Shown here: positions 34,805 to 43,220 of the stretch, piece by piece | Layout of the letters: each line of letters starts with the position of its first letter | How positions within the stretch are numbered: the first letter of the stretch is position 1 | Assembly (NCBI RefSeq): GCF_900107685.1 | Contig: NZ_FNRQ01000010.1 | Span: 62,001 to 126,000, forward strand | Direction of reading: 5' to 3' | Source of the DNA: Paraburkholderia sartisoli | GTDB taxonomy: Bacteria; Pseudomonadota; Gammaproteobacteria; Burkholderiales; Burkholderiaceae | Length of the DNA: 64,000 nucleotides | The notes under the pieces: generated by a model | Told to the model about the DNA's origin: nothing | Database searches by the model: none | Seen by the model: only the letters and a program-made list of their open reading frames with translations | Translations under genes and position numbers: made by a program

Positions 34805-35413
34805 TCAGTCGTGCGTTTCGCGCAGGCCCGGCCACGCGGGCGCGAGCGCTGGACCCAGCGCGAACAGATCGAGCACGCGCGCGACGGTGTGGTCGATCAT
34901 CTCGTCGATCGATGCCGGCTGGGTGTAGAACGCGGGGAGTGGCGGGAAAATCACGCCGCCCATTTCGGTCACGGCCGTCATGTTGCGCAGATGCGCGAGG
35001 TTGAACGGCGTTTCACGCACCATCAGCACGAGCCGGCGGCGCTCCTTGAGCGTGACGTCGGCGGCGCGGGTGATCAGGTTGTCGGCGAAGCCGTGTGCGA
35101 TGCTCGCGAGCGTTTTCATCGAGCAGGGCGCGATGATCATGCCGTCGGTGGCGAACGAACCCGACGCGATGCTCGCGCCGACGTCGCGCACCGAATGGAC
35201 GACATCCGCGAGCGGATGCACGTCGTCCTTGCTGAGCTGGAGCTCGTGCTGGACGTTGAGCCAGCCGGCGCTGGAGATCAGCAGATGGCTCTCGACGCCG
35301 CCCAGCCCGCGCAGCGTCTCGAGCAGCCGGATACCGTAGACGGCACCGGTCGCGCCGGTGATGGCGACGATCAGCCGGCGCGTGGCCGGCGCGGGCGCAG
35401 CCCCGGTTTCCAT
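34805..35413 (-). CDS. ubiX: flavin prenyltransferase UbiX
   Basis: UbiX attaches dimethylallyl phosphate to FMN, making the prenylated cofactor for UbiD decarboxylases in ubiquinone synthesis. The 202-residue product shows IVAITGATGAVYGIRLLETL (FMN loop), LISSAGWLN, SGSFATDGMIIAPCSMKTLASIAHGFADNLITRAADVTLKERR, and VMRETPFNLAHLRNMTAVTEMGGVIFPPLPAFY, all family hallmarks. ATG 35413 is chosen; a GTG at 35425 could add four residues. The gene ends the hemA-prfA-prmC-grxD-ubiX string on the minus strand. No ubiD is in the window. Confidence 0.95.
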   Translation of the reverse strand: METGAAPAPATRRLIVAITGATGAVYGIRLLETLRGLGGVESHLLISSAGWLNVQHELQLSKDDVHPLADVVHSVRDVGASIASGSFATDGMIIAPCSMKTLASIAHGFADNLITRAADVTLKERRRLVLMVRETPFNLAHLRNMTAVTEMGGVIFPPLPAFYTQPASIDEMIDHTVARVLDLFALGPALAPAWPGLRETHD

Positions 35414-35436
35414 GGCGCGCGCCACGCGAAGCGGGA

Positions 35437-35748
35437 TTACGCAGCCGCGAACAGTTGCTGCAGTTCGCCGGACTCGTACATCTCCATCATGATGTCCGAG
35501 CCGCCGACGAACTCACCCTTCACGTAAAGCTGCGGAATGGTCGGCCAGTTCGAGAATTCCTTGATGCCCTGACGGATGCCTTCGTCGTCGAGGACGTTGA
35601 CCGTCTTGAATTCGCCGACGTTGCACGCCTTCAGGATCTGGATGGCGCGGCCCGAAAAGCCGCACATCGGGAATTGCGCGTTGCCCTTCATGAAGAGCAC
35701 GACGTTGTTTTCGTCGACGATTTGCTTGATGCGTTGTTGCGTATCCAT
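35437..35748 (-). CDS. grxD: monothiol glutaredoxin Grx4/GrxD
   Basis: The 103-residue monothiol glutaredoxin has the CGFS active site at 29-32, preceded by LFMKGNAQFPM and followed by GRAIQILKAC. The TIPQLYVKGEFVGGSDIMMEMYESGEL segment carries the cis-Pro and glutathione-binding loop. Family members bind and transfer 2Fe-2S clusters. The open frame runs far upstream through prmC, but ATG 35748 gives exactly the family length. It lies 24 bp before ubiX. Confidence 0.96.
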   Translation of the reverse strand: MDTQQRIKQIVDENNVVLFMKGNAQFPMCGFSGRAIQILKACNVGEFKTVNVLDDEGIRQGIKEFSNWPTIPQLYVKGEFVGGSDIMMEMYESGELQQLFAAA

Positions 35749-35869
35749 GACTGACCTTGCGGTTTTCGGAAATTGCGGGGATAGACCCAGATGATAGCGG
35801 AATTCGATTGCACAGGCTGGGCGTAGCCCTGCTGCGCGTGTGGCCGGTTCGTGCGTTCGCAACGCGGGT

Positions 35870-36733
35870 TCAGGCTGCGGCGCGCCGGCCGCCGCTGATG
35901 CGTTCGATGCCCGCGAGATCGCACGCCGAACGGACTTCGCCGAAGCCACCGGCTTCGAGCAGCGCGCGCACGGCCAGCGCCTGATCGTAGCCGTGTTCCA
36001 TCCACAGCACGCCGCCGGGCGCGAGCCAAGCGGGCGCACCGGATACGATCGCACGGATCGCTGAGAGGCCATCGGCTTCGTCGGTGAGCGCGCCGCGCGG
36101 CTCGAAGCGCAGATCACCCTGCGACAGATGCGGATCGCCGCTCGCGATATAAGGCGGGTTACTGACGATGATGTCAAAGCGCGGCGCCTGACTGGCGTCC
36201 AGCGCGCCGTACCAGTCGCCTTCGAAAAACACGGGCACGCCGCCGGGCCGCGCCACATCGAGCAGCTTGCCGGCGTTTCTGGTTGCGACAATCAGCGCCT
36301 CGGGCGACCGGTCGACCGCCCAGATCTGCGCGTCGGGCCGCGCCGACGCAATCGCGACGGCAATCGCACCCGTGCCGGTGCCGAGGTCGAGCACGCGGGG
36401 TTGCTTCAGGCCTTCCAGTGCGTCGAGCGCGGTTTCAACCAGCAGCTCGGTTTCGGGCCGCGGAATCAGCACGTGCGGCGTGACGTCGAACGCCAGCCCG
36501 AAAAATTCGCGCGCGCCGACGAGTTGCGCAACCGGCTCGCCCGCGAGGCGCCGCGCTTCCAGCGCCCAATACCGCGCGATGAGCGCCGCGTCGAGCGGTT
36601 CGTCGGCGCGGGTGATCAGTTCTGTCCGGCGCCATCCCAGCACGTACCCGAGCAGGATGCGCGCTTCGAGCACCGGCAGCGCGGAGGCGCGCAACAGGGC
36701 GGCAGCGGTGTCGGCACTGTCGGCGTTATGCAT
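35870..36733 (-). CDS. prmC: release factor glutamine N5-methyltransferase PrmC
   Basis: PrmC methylates the glutamine of the GGQ motif in release factors 1 and 2. The 287-residue protein has the helical N-domain, PRPETELLVE linking to the Rossmann domain, motif I VLDLGTGTGAIAVAIA (114-129), and the substrate-binding NPPY at 192-195 within SNPPYIASGD. It lies 11 bp downstream of prfA, which encodes its substrate, a common pairing. Confidence 0.96.
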   Translation of the reverse strand: MHNADSADTAAALLRASALPVLEARILLGYVLGWRRTELITRADEPLDAALIARYWALEARRLAGEPVAQLVGAREFFGLAFDVTPHVLIPRPETELLVETALDALEGLKQPRVLDLGTGTGAIAVAIASARPDAQIWAVDRSPEALIVATRNAGKLLDVARPGGVPVFFEGDWYGALDASQAPRFDIIVSNPPYIASGDPHLSQGDLRFEPRGALTDEADGLSAIRAIVSGAPAWLAPGGVLWMEHGYDQALAVRALLEAGGFGEVRSACDLAGIERISGGRRAAA

Positions 36734-36744
36734 GGCGGCGCGCG

Positions 36745-37827
36745 TCAGTCGGCGTCGCCGAGCGAGGCGAGCAGTTCAGCCTGGTGCTCGCTCACCAGCG
36801 CCGCGATGAGTTCGTTGAGATCGCCGTCCATGATCGCGTCGAGGCGGTAGAGCGTCAGGTTGATCCGGTGATCGGTGAGACGCCCTTGCGGAAAGTTGTA
36901 CGTGCGGATGCGCTCCGACCGGTCGCCCGAGCCGATCAGGCTCTTGCGCGTGGCCGCTTCCTTCGCGTGCTGTTCCTGCGACTGCCTGTCCATGATGCGT
37001 GCGGCGAGCACCTTGAGCGCGCGATCCTTGTTCTTGTGCTGCGAGCGGTCATCCTGACATTCGACGACGATGCCCGTCGGCAAGTGAGTTACCCGCACGG
37101 CCGAATCGGTCTTGTTGATGTGCTGGCCGCCCGCGCCGGACGCGCGGAACGTGTCGATGCGCAGATCCGCCGGATTGATCTGGACTTCGGCGATTTCGTC
37201 GGCTTCCGGCATGACCGCGACCGTACACGCCGACGTATGGATGCGGCCCTGCGTTTCGGTGGCGGGCACGCGTTGCACGCGATGGCCGCCGGACTCGAAC
37301 TTCAGCTTCGAATACGCCGCGTCGCCCGCGATCCGCACGATCACTTCCTTGTAACCGCCGAGATCCGACTCGCTCGCCGACATCATCTCGACCTGCCACT
37401 TGTTGCGTTCCGCGTAGCGCAGATACATGCGCAGCAGATCGCCCGCGAACAGCGCCGATTCGTCGCCGCCGGTGCCCGCACGGATTTCGACGAAGATGTT
37501 GCGGTTGTCGTTCGGATCTTTCGGCAGCAGCATGGTCTGCAGTTCGCCTTCGAGCTTCGCTTTCTGCTCGCGCGCGGCGCGGATTTCTTCTTCGGCGAAG
37601 TCGCGCATCGACGCGTCGGACAGCAGTTCCTGCGCGGTGGCCTCGTCGGTGAGCGCCTGGCGCCACAGCGCGTAGTGCTCGACGACCGGCCCGAGCTCCG
37701 CGTGCTCGCGCGTCAGCTTGCGGTACTGGTCGAGATTCGCGGTGATGTCTTCGCGGCTCAACAGGTCATTCAGTTCGGCCAGCCGGGTGGTGAGCTGGTC
37801 GAGCTTGCTTTGCATGCTCGTTTTCAT
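36745..37827 (-). CDS. prfA: peptide chain release factor 1
   Basis: RF1 recognises UAG and UAA stop codons and triggers peptide release. The 360-residue protein has a helical N-domain, the tripeptide anticodon PAT at 188-190 (RF1 type, whereas RF2 has SPF), and GGQ at 233-235 in GAGGQHINKT. Gln235 is the PrmC target. The start MKTSMQSKLDQL is typical of the Burkholderiaceae. hemA lies upstream and prmC directly downstream. Confidence 0.97.
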   Translation of the reverse strand: MKTSMQSKLDQLTTRLAELNDLLSREDITANLDQYRKLTREHAELGPVVEHYALWRQALTDEATAQELLSDASMRDFAEEEIRAAREQKAKLEGELQTMLLPKDPNDNRNIFVEIRAGTGGDESALFAGDLLRMYLRYAERNKWQVEMMSASESDLGGYKEVIVRIAGDAAYSKLKFESGGHRVQRVPATETQGRIHTSACTVAVMPEADEIAEVQINPADLRIDTFRASGAGGQHINKTDSAVRVTHLPTGIVVECQDDRSQHKNKDRALKVLAARIMDRQSQEQHAKEAATRKSLIGSGDRSERIRTYNFPQGRLTDHRINLTLYRLDAIMDGDLNELIAALVSEHQAELLASLGDAD

Positions 37828-37958
37828 CGGACGGGTCGGAGCGGGCTCCGGAAAGGACGACTGCTAATGGAAAATCGGGGGAATTCGCGCATGCCGGGCG
37901 GAGCCTCTCGACGGCATGCGGCGGGCGTGCCGCCGGCAATACTGCGGCGACAGCGTCG

Positions 37959-39272
37959 CTAACGATTCGACGAACCGGACGGGTCCGACGGGTCGGCGGC
38001 GCCGCCATGATGATAGAAGCCGCTCATCAGCTCGATGAGCTTGTCGCGGTTTTCGCTGCTGGCGCGGTTGAGCGCGTGCGTCGGACCGTGGATCAGCTTG
38101 TTCGTCAGCGCCTGCGAGAGCGCTTCGAGCACGACGGCCGGATCGTCGCCGCGCGCGAGCATCCTGTGCGCGCGTTCGAGTTCGGCGCGGCGCAGCGAAT
38201 CCGCCTGCGTGTGCATGTGACGGATGACCGGCACGATGCTGCGCGCGTCGAGCCACTGCATGAAGTTCTGCACGCGCGTTTCGATGATCGCTTCGGCCTG
38301 CGCGACGGCGGCCTGACGCGATGCGTTGCCTTCGCGGACGATCGCGCCGAGGTCGTCGACGGTGTAGAGAAACACGTCTTCGAGCTTGCCGACTTCCGGT
38401 TCGATGTCGCGCGGCACCGCCAGATCGACCATGAAAATGGGCCGGTGACGGCGCGCCTTCACCGCGCGCTCCATCGCGCCGAGGCCGATGATCGGCAGCG
38501 TCGACGCCGTACACGACACGATGATGTCGAATTCGTGCATGCGCGCGGGCAATTCCGCCAGCGGAATCGCGCGGCCGTTGAAGCGTTCGGCAAGGCGCGA
38601 GCCGCGCTCGGCGGTGCGGTTCGCGACCACGAGTTCGCGCGGCTGCTGCGCGGCGAAGTGCGTCGCGCACAGTTCGATCATTTCGCCCGCGCCGATGAAC
38701 AGCACGCGCTGGTTCGAGATTTTGTCGAAGATGCGCTGCGCGAGCCGCACGGCCGCCGCGGCCATCGAAACGGACTGGGCGCCGATTTCCGTCGTGCTGC
38801 GCACTTCTTTCGCGACGGCGAACGTGCGCTGGAAAAGCTGGTTCAGATACGTGCCGAGCGCGCCGGCTTCCGATGCGGTGCGCACCGCGTCCTTCATCTG
38901 GCCGACGATTTGCGTTTCGCCGAGCACCATCGAATCGAGCCCCGATGCGACGCGAAACGCGTGACGCACGGCTTCGGACTGCGGCAGCGCGTACACGTGC
39001 GGCGCCAGTTCGCCAACCGGAAGATTGTGATAGCGGGACAGCCACTGGATGGCGGCTTCGCGCGCGGCATGATCGTCGGTGGCGCAGTAGAGTTCGGTGC
39101 GGTTGCAGGTGGACAGAATGGCGGCTTCGGGCGCCGAGCGGGCGGCCGGGCCGAGCCAGATGTCCTTGAACGTCGCGAGCGCCGGCTTGATCTGGTCGAG
39201 CGGAAACGCCACGCGTTCGCGCAAGGCGACAGGCGCGGTGTGGTGGTTGATTCCGATCGTTAGAAGCTGCAT
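37959..39272 (-). CDS. hemA: glutamyl-tRNA reductase
   Basis: HemA reduces glutamyl-tRNA(Glu) to glutamate-1-semialdehyde, the first committed step of heme synthesis by the C5 route. The 437-residue sequence has MQLLTIGINHHTAPV, the catalytic Cys56 in STCNRTELYC, EAVRHAFRVASGLDSMVLGETQI, the NADPH motif VLFIGAGEMIEL and the helical dimerisation domain. An in-frame upstream extension lacks similarity. It is followed by prfA after 131 bp; hemA-prfA-prmC is a common proteobacterial order. Confidence 0.96.
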   Translation of the reverse strand: MQLLTIGINHHTAPVALRERVAFPLDQIKPALATFKDIWLGPAARSAPEAAILSTCNRTELYCATDDHAAREAAIQWLSRYHNLPVGELAPHVYALPQSEAVRHAFRVASGLDSMVLGETQIVGQMKDAVRTASEAGALGTYLNQLFQRTFAVAKEVRSTTEIGAQSVSMAAAAVRLAQRIFDKISNQRVLFIGAGEMIELCATHFAAQQPRELVVANRTAERGSRLAERFNGRAIPLAELPARMHEFDIIVSCTASTLPIIGLGAMERAVKARRHRPIFMVDLAVPRDIEPEVGKLEDVFLYTVDDLGAIVREGNASRQAAVAQAEAIIETRVQNFMQWLDARSIVPVIRHMHTQADSLRRAELERAHRMLARGDDPAVVLEALSQALTNKLIHGPTHALNRASSENRDKLIELMSGFYHHGGAADPSDPSGSSNR

Positions 39273-39376
39273 GGGGCGCGATTGTGGGCGGCGCTATGGT
39301 GTAGCGCAATATTATAGCGTTTCCGGTGATCTTTCATTGAGCGTGCCTGATACCGGGATGAAGCCCCGCCGCAGGG

Positions 39377-40066
39377 TCAGGCCGCGACCCGGTCGAGCTG
39401 GTATCCGTAGCCGTAAAGCGGCGTGAGCGCGTAGCCGAGCTCCGGGCGCAACTGGAGTTTCGAGCGCAACCGCGACGCATGCGTGTCGAGGGTGCGCGAC
39501 CTTACGCCGCGGCCACGCTTCCAGACCGTTTCGAGGATGTGCGCGCGCGAGACCGGCCGCGACAGGTTGGTGAACAGCAGCAGCGCGAAACGGAACTCCT
39601 TTGGCGTCAGCGCGACGCGCTGGCCGCGGAACGTGACGACGTCGTGCGCCGTCTCGAAAACGTATTCGCCGAAGACGTTGCGCAGCCGGTTGTGCGGCCG
39701 GCGCACGCCGGCTCGCCGCAGCAGCGCGTCGACGCGCGCCAGCATTTCGGGGCCGCGCACGGGCTTGGTCAGGCAGTCGTCGGCTCCGGCGTGCAGGATC
39801 GAGACGATTTCGCTTTCGCGCGGCGCCGTGATCAGCACCATGACCGGCAGGCCGGGCAACACCTTGCGGGCGAGCGGAATGACGTCTTCGGCGGCGAGGT
39901 CGCCGGACCAGATATCCGCCAGAAGCAGGTCGAAGGTCTGGCTGGCGGCGCTCGCCAGAAACGGCGTGCTCGCCTGGAAGTGCTCGCAGGCATGGCCGCC
40001 GGCAAGCAGCAGACGACCAATCAGTTCGGCCTGGCGGCCGTCGGGCTCGACGAGCGCAATTCGCAT
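39377..40066 (-). CDS. orphan OmpR-family response regulator
   Basis: The 229-residue protein has an N-terminal receiver domain with the acidic pair Glu7/Asp9, the phospho-acceptor Asp51 (LLLADIWSG), Thr80 and Lys101 (CLTKPV), so it looks competent for phosphorylation. The C-terminal winged helix resembles OmpR (VALTPKEFRFALLLFTNLSRPVSRAHILETVWKRG, then LDTHASRLRSKL and GYGYQLDRV). No histidine kinase gene lies nearby, so it is an orphan here. It is divergent from the small membrane protein gene at 40336. Confidence 0.88.
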   Translation of the reverse strand: MRIALVEPDGRQAELIGRLLLAGGHACEHFQASTPFLASAASQTFDLLLADIWSGDLAAEDVIPLARKVLPGLPVMVLITAPRESEIVSILHAGADDCLTKPVRGPEMLARVDALLRRAGVRRPHNRLRNVFGEYVFETAHDVVTFRGQRVALTPKEFRFALLLFTNLSRPVSRAHILETVWKRGRGVRSRTLDTHASRLRSKLQLRPELGYALTPLYGYGYQLDRVAA

Positions 40067-40335
40067 GGGGGAGTACGGTCAGCACGTTCGGCATAATCCG
40101 GATGCCCGGCGGCCGGATCATGCGGGTGGATATCAGGCTGGAAGGGGGCCGGAAGACGGATCGGATATCCGCCCGGGCAAGACCCGTGGCTTGCCTTGCG
40201 CTACCCCGGCCCCTAAACTCAACCGCTACACACAAGGCGCCGTGCTGACCTGTTAGTTAACGAGACAAAAATGCTAGCTGTGCAAACGCTTCGACCCTAT
40301 AAGAGCGGTCTTAAATCATTCGAGGCCTGTCGCTG

Positions 40336-40590
40336 ATGGGCTGGACAGGTATCGTGATACTCGGCGCGGTGGTGGGACTGGTCGGCGGATGGCTGCATCC
40401 GCTGCGGCGGGCGGGGCGTGTACGCATCCCGGTTGCGCTGGTTGCCGGCGTCGTCGGGGCGGTCGTCGCCGCGATGGCCGGGAACGTCGCCGGTCTCTTC
40501 CATGATGGTGATACGCTCGAATGGCTGGCCTGTACCTCCGTCGCCCTGATCGCGGTCGCCGTGACGGTCGGCCTTTTGTCCCGTCGATAA
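40336..40590 (+). CDS. small membrane protein of unknown function
   Basis: The 84-residue protein is strongly hydrophobic with about three glycine- and valine-rich helices (4-20, 31-49 and 63-81) separated by short basic or acidic loops (HPLRRAGRVRIP, LFHDGDTLEW). It resembles the GlsB/YeaQ/YmgE type of small transglycosylase-associated membrane proteins only in general layout. The ATG has a GAGG about ten bases upstream. Only 24 bp separate it from the aminopeptidase gene, so the two are probably co-transcribed. Confidence 0.75.
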   Translation: MGWTGIVILGAVVGLVGGWLHPLRRAGRVRIPVALVAGVVGAVVAAMAGNVAGLFHDGDTLEWLACTSVALIAVAVTVGLLSRR

Positions 40591-40614
40591 GATGAATTCC
40601 CCGCAGGTGAAACA

Positions 40615-42429
40615 ATGAACGCCCGACTCCCCGAAACGTCTTCCATTCCCGAGCGCATCGCGTTGCTGCGCGGCGCCATGAAGCGCGAAAACCTCGCCGC
40701 TTATCTCGTGCCTTCCGCCGATCCTCACCTTTCCGAATATCTGCCGGGACGCTGGCAGGGGCGCGAGTGGCTCTCGGGTTTCACCGGCTCGGTGGGCACG
40801 CTCGTCGTCACCGATGATTTCGCCGGTCTCTGGGTCGACAGCCGCTACTGGGTGCAGGCCGAAGCGCAACTCGCCGGCACCGGCGTGCAGCTGATGAAGA
40901 TGATGGGCGGCCAGCAGAGCGCGCCGCACATCGACTGGCTGGCGCAGAACGTCGCAAGCGGCGCGGCGGTCGGCGTCGACGGCGCGGTGCTCGGCGTGGC
41001 GATGGCGCGTGCGTTGAGCGATGCGCTCACGGCGCGCGGCGTCGCGTTGCGCACCGACGTCGATCTGCTCGACACGATCTGGCCGCAGCGCCCGACGCTG
41101 CCGGTCGAAGCCGTCTACGAACACACCGCGCCGCATGCGAGCGTCGCGCGCGCCGACAAGCTCGACCAGATCCGCCGCGAGATGCAGCAAAAGGGCGCGC
41201 AGTGGCATTTCATCTCGACGCTCGACGACCTCGCGTGGCTGCTGAACCTGCGCGGTGCGGATGTCAGCTACAACCCCGTGTTCGTCGCGCATGCGCTGAT
41301 CGGGCTCGACAGCGCATCGCTGTTCGTCGCCGACGGCAAGGTGCCGCAAGCGCTCGCGGACGCGCTCGCGCGCGACGGCATCCAGGTGAAGCCCTACGTC
41401 AGGGCGGCCGATGCGCTTGCCGCGCTGCCGTCGGGTTCGACGCTGCTGATCGATCCGCGGCGTATTACTTTTGGTCTGTTGCAGGTCGTGCCGTCGAGCG
41501 TGAAAATCGTCGAAGCCGTGAATCCCTCGACGTTCCTGAAGTCGCGCAAGACACCGGCGGAAGCGGAACACGTTCGCGCGACGATGGAGCAGGACGGCGC
41601 GGCGCTCGCCGAATTCTTCGCGTGGTTCGAGGGCGCGCGTGGCCGCGAAACGATCACCGAGCTCACCATTGACGAGCGTCTGACGGCGGCGCGCGCGCGT
41701 CGTCCGGGCTTTGTCACGCTGAGCTTCGGCACGATCGCCGGGTTCAACGCGAATGGCGCGATGCCGCATTACCGCGCGACGCAGGCATCGCACGCCACGA
41801 TCGAGGGCAACGGTCTCCTGCTGATCGATTCGGGCGGGCAGTACCTGAGCGGTACGACGGACATCACGCGCGTCGTGCCGGTCGGCACGATCAACGCCGA
41901 CCATCGCCGCGACTTCACGACCGTGCTGAAGGGCACGATGGCGCTCTCGCGTGCGCAGTTTCCGCGCGGCATCCGCTCGCCGATGCTCGACTCGATCGCC
42001 CGCGCGCCGATCTGGGAAGCGGGTGCGGACTACGGCCACGGCACGGGTCACGGCGTGGGTTACTTCCTGAACGTGCATGAAGGCCCGCAGGTGATCTCGC
42101 ACTACGCGCCGGCCGAAGCGTGGACGGCGATGGAAGAGGGCATGATCACGTCGATCGAGCCGGGCATTTACCGTCCGGGCAAGTGGGGCATCCGGATCGA
42201 AAACCTCGTGCTGAACCGCGAGGCGGAAAAGACCGAGTTTGGCGACTTCCTGAAGTTCGAAACACTGACGCTGTGCCCGATCGATACCCGCTGCGTCGAT
42301 CTCGCGCTGCTGCGCGACGACGAACGCGCGTGGCTCAACGCGTATCACGAGACGGTGCGCACACGCGTTTCGCCGCATGTGTCCGGCGACGCGAAAGCGT
42401 GGCTGGAAACACGCACGCAGCCGATCTGA
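40615..42429 (+). CDS. Xaa-Pro aminopeptidase (M24 family, aminopeptidase P)
   Basis: The 604-residue protein matches the three-domain aminopeptidase P type. Two N-terminal creatinase-like domains cover about residues 10-310 (YLVPSADPHLSEYLPGRWQGREWLSGFTGSVGTLVVT at the front), followed by the pita-bread catalytic domain. Metal ligands are in LLIDSGGQYLSGTTDITR (two Asp), YGHGTGHGVGYFLNVHEGP (His), MITSIEPGIYRPGKWGIRIENLV (two Glu). It removes N-terminal residues preceding proline. It follows the small membrane gene and precedes a HAD gene. Confidence 0.94.
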   Translation: MNARLPETSSIPERIALLRGAMKRENLAAYLVPSADPHLSEYLPGRWQGREWLSGFTGSVGTLVVTDDFAGLWVDSRYWVQAEAQLAGTGVQLMKMMGGQQSAPHIDWLAQNVASGAAVGVDGAVLGVAMARALSDALTARGVALRTDVDLLDTIWPQRPTLPVEAVYEHTAPHASVARADKLDQIRREMQQKGAQWHFISTLDDLAWLLNLRGADVSYNPVFVAHALIGLDSASLFVADGKVPQALADALARDGIQVKPYVRAADALAALPSGSTLLIDPRRITFGLLQVVPSSVKIVEAVNPSTFLKSRKTPAEAEHVRATMEQDGAALAEFFAWFEGARGRETITELTIDERLTAARARRPGFVTLSFGTIAGFNANGAMPHYRATQASHATIEGNGLLLIDSGGQYLSGTTDITRVVPVGTINADHRRDFTTVLKGTMALSRAQFPRGIRSPMLDSIARAPIWEAGADYGHGTGHGVGYFLNVHEGPQVISHYAPAEAWTAMEEGMITSIEPGIYRPGKWGIRIENLVLNREAEKTEFGDFLKFETLTLCPIDTRCVDLALLRDDERAWLNAYHETVRTRVSPHVSGDAKAWLETRTQPI

Positions 42430-42514
42430 CGCGCGCGGCGCGCTGCGGTTTCAACCGGAGCCGGGCGCGTGCGTTCCGGCGTATTTCCCACGTTCAACTG
42501 GCGATGGAGTGTGC

Positions 42515-43138
42515 ATGGCGATCAAGGCAGTCGTTTTCGATTTCGGTGGCGTGCTGATCGACTGGAGTCCGCAGTATGTCTACCGCACGCTGATTCCGGA
42601 CGAAGCGGAGCGCCACTGGTTTCTCACGCACGTCTGCGCGATGGACTGGGTTATCCAGCAGGACGGCGGCCAGACGATCGAAGCAGGCACGGCTGAGCTG
42701 ATCGCGAAGTTTCCCGAGCACGAAACGCTGATTCGCGCGTTCTACGAGCGCTGGCACGAGATGATCCGCGGTGTGCTCGAAGACGGCATCGCCACGCTCG
42801 AAAAACTCGACGCGGCCAACGTGCCGCTCTTCGGGCTGACGAACTGGTCCGCCGAGACGTTCCCTTACGCGTGGGACAACTTCCCGGTATTGCGGCGCTT
42901 CAGGGACATCGTCGTCTCGGGGCGCGTGAAACTCGTGAAGCCCGATCCGGCGATTTTCGCGGAGATGGTGAAGCGCATCGAGTCGCATCTGCCGGGCGTG
43001 CAGCCGGCGGAGCTCGTCTTTATCGACGACAACCTGAAAAACGCCGAAGCCGCGACCGCGCTTGGCTGGCACGGCGTGCATCACACCGGCGCGGCCCGGA
43101 CCGAAGCGAAGCTGCGCGAACTGGGCTTGCCGGTCTGA
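42515..43138 (+). CDS. HAD family hydrolase
   Basis: The 207-residue protein is a haloacid dehalogenase-superfamily phosphatase of subfamily IA, YihX-like. Motif I reads VFDFGGVLIDW with nucleophile Asp9; the usual second Asp is replaced by Gly, as is common in the DFGGV subgroup. Motif II is LFGLTNWS, motif III includes the Lys of KLVKPDPAIF, and motif IV is LVFIDDNLKNAEAA. ATG 42515 has GGAG a few bases upstream; the longer open frame starts inside the aminopeptidase gene. The substrate is not predictable. Confidence 0.9.
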   Translation: MAIKAVVFDFGGVLIDWSPQYVYRTLIPDEAERHWFLTHVCAMDWVIQQDGGQTIEAGTAELIAKFPEHETLIRAFYERWHEMIRGVLEDGIATLEKLDAANVPLFGLTNWSAETFPYAWDNFPVLRRFRDIVVSGRVKLVKPDPAIFAEMVKRIESHLPGVQPAELVFIDDNLKNAEAATALGWHGVHHTGAARTEAKLRELGLPV

Positions 43139-43220
43139 TTACATTGCGAGGCGCGCGCCGTGTGCCGCGTGTCCAGTAAGCCAGGCTACTACGGCGAGAA
43201 ACGGGGCATAAGCCACGCCC

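Noticed and set aside
40251..40262. Short palindrome GTTAGTTAAC upstream of the 84-residue membrane protein gene
   Set aside because: Ten bases only, without repeats or flanking promoter elements; likely chance.
40297..42378. 693-codon minus-strand open frame
   Set aside because: It is the antisense shadow of the Xaa-Pro aminopeptidase gene, rich in Arg and His, without motifs or a plausible start.
43195..43220. Terminator between the HAD gene and the AsmA-like gene
   Set aside because: A GGGGC/GCCCC pairing exists but the stem is short and no T-run follows on either strand.
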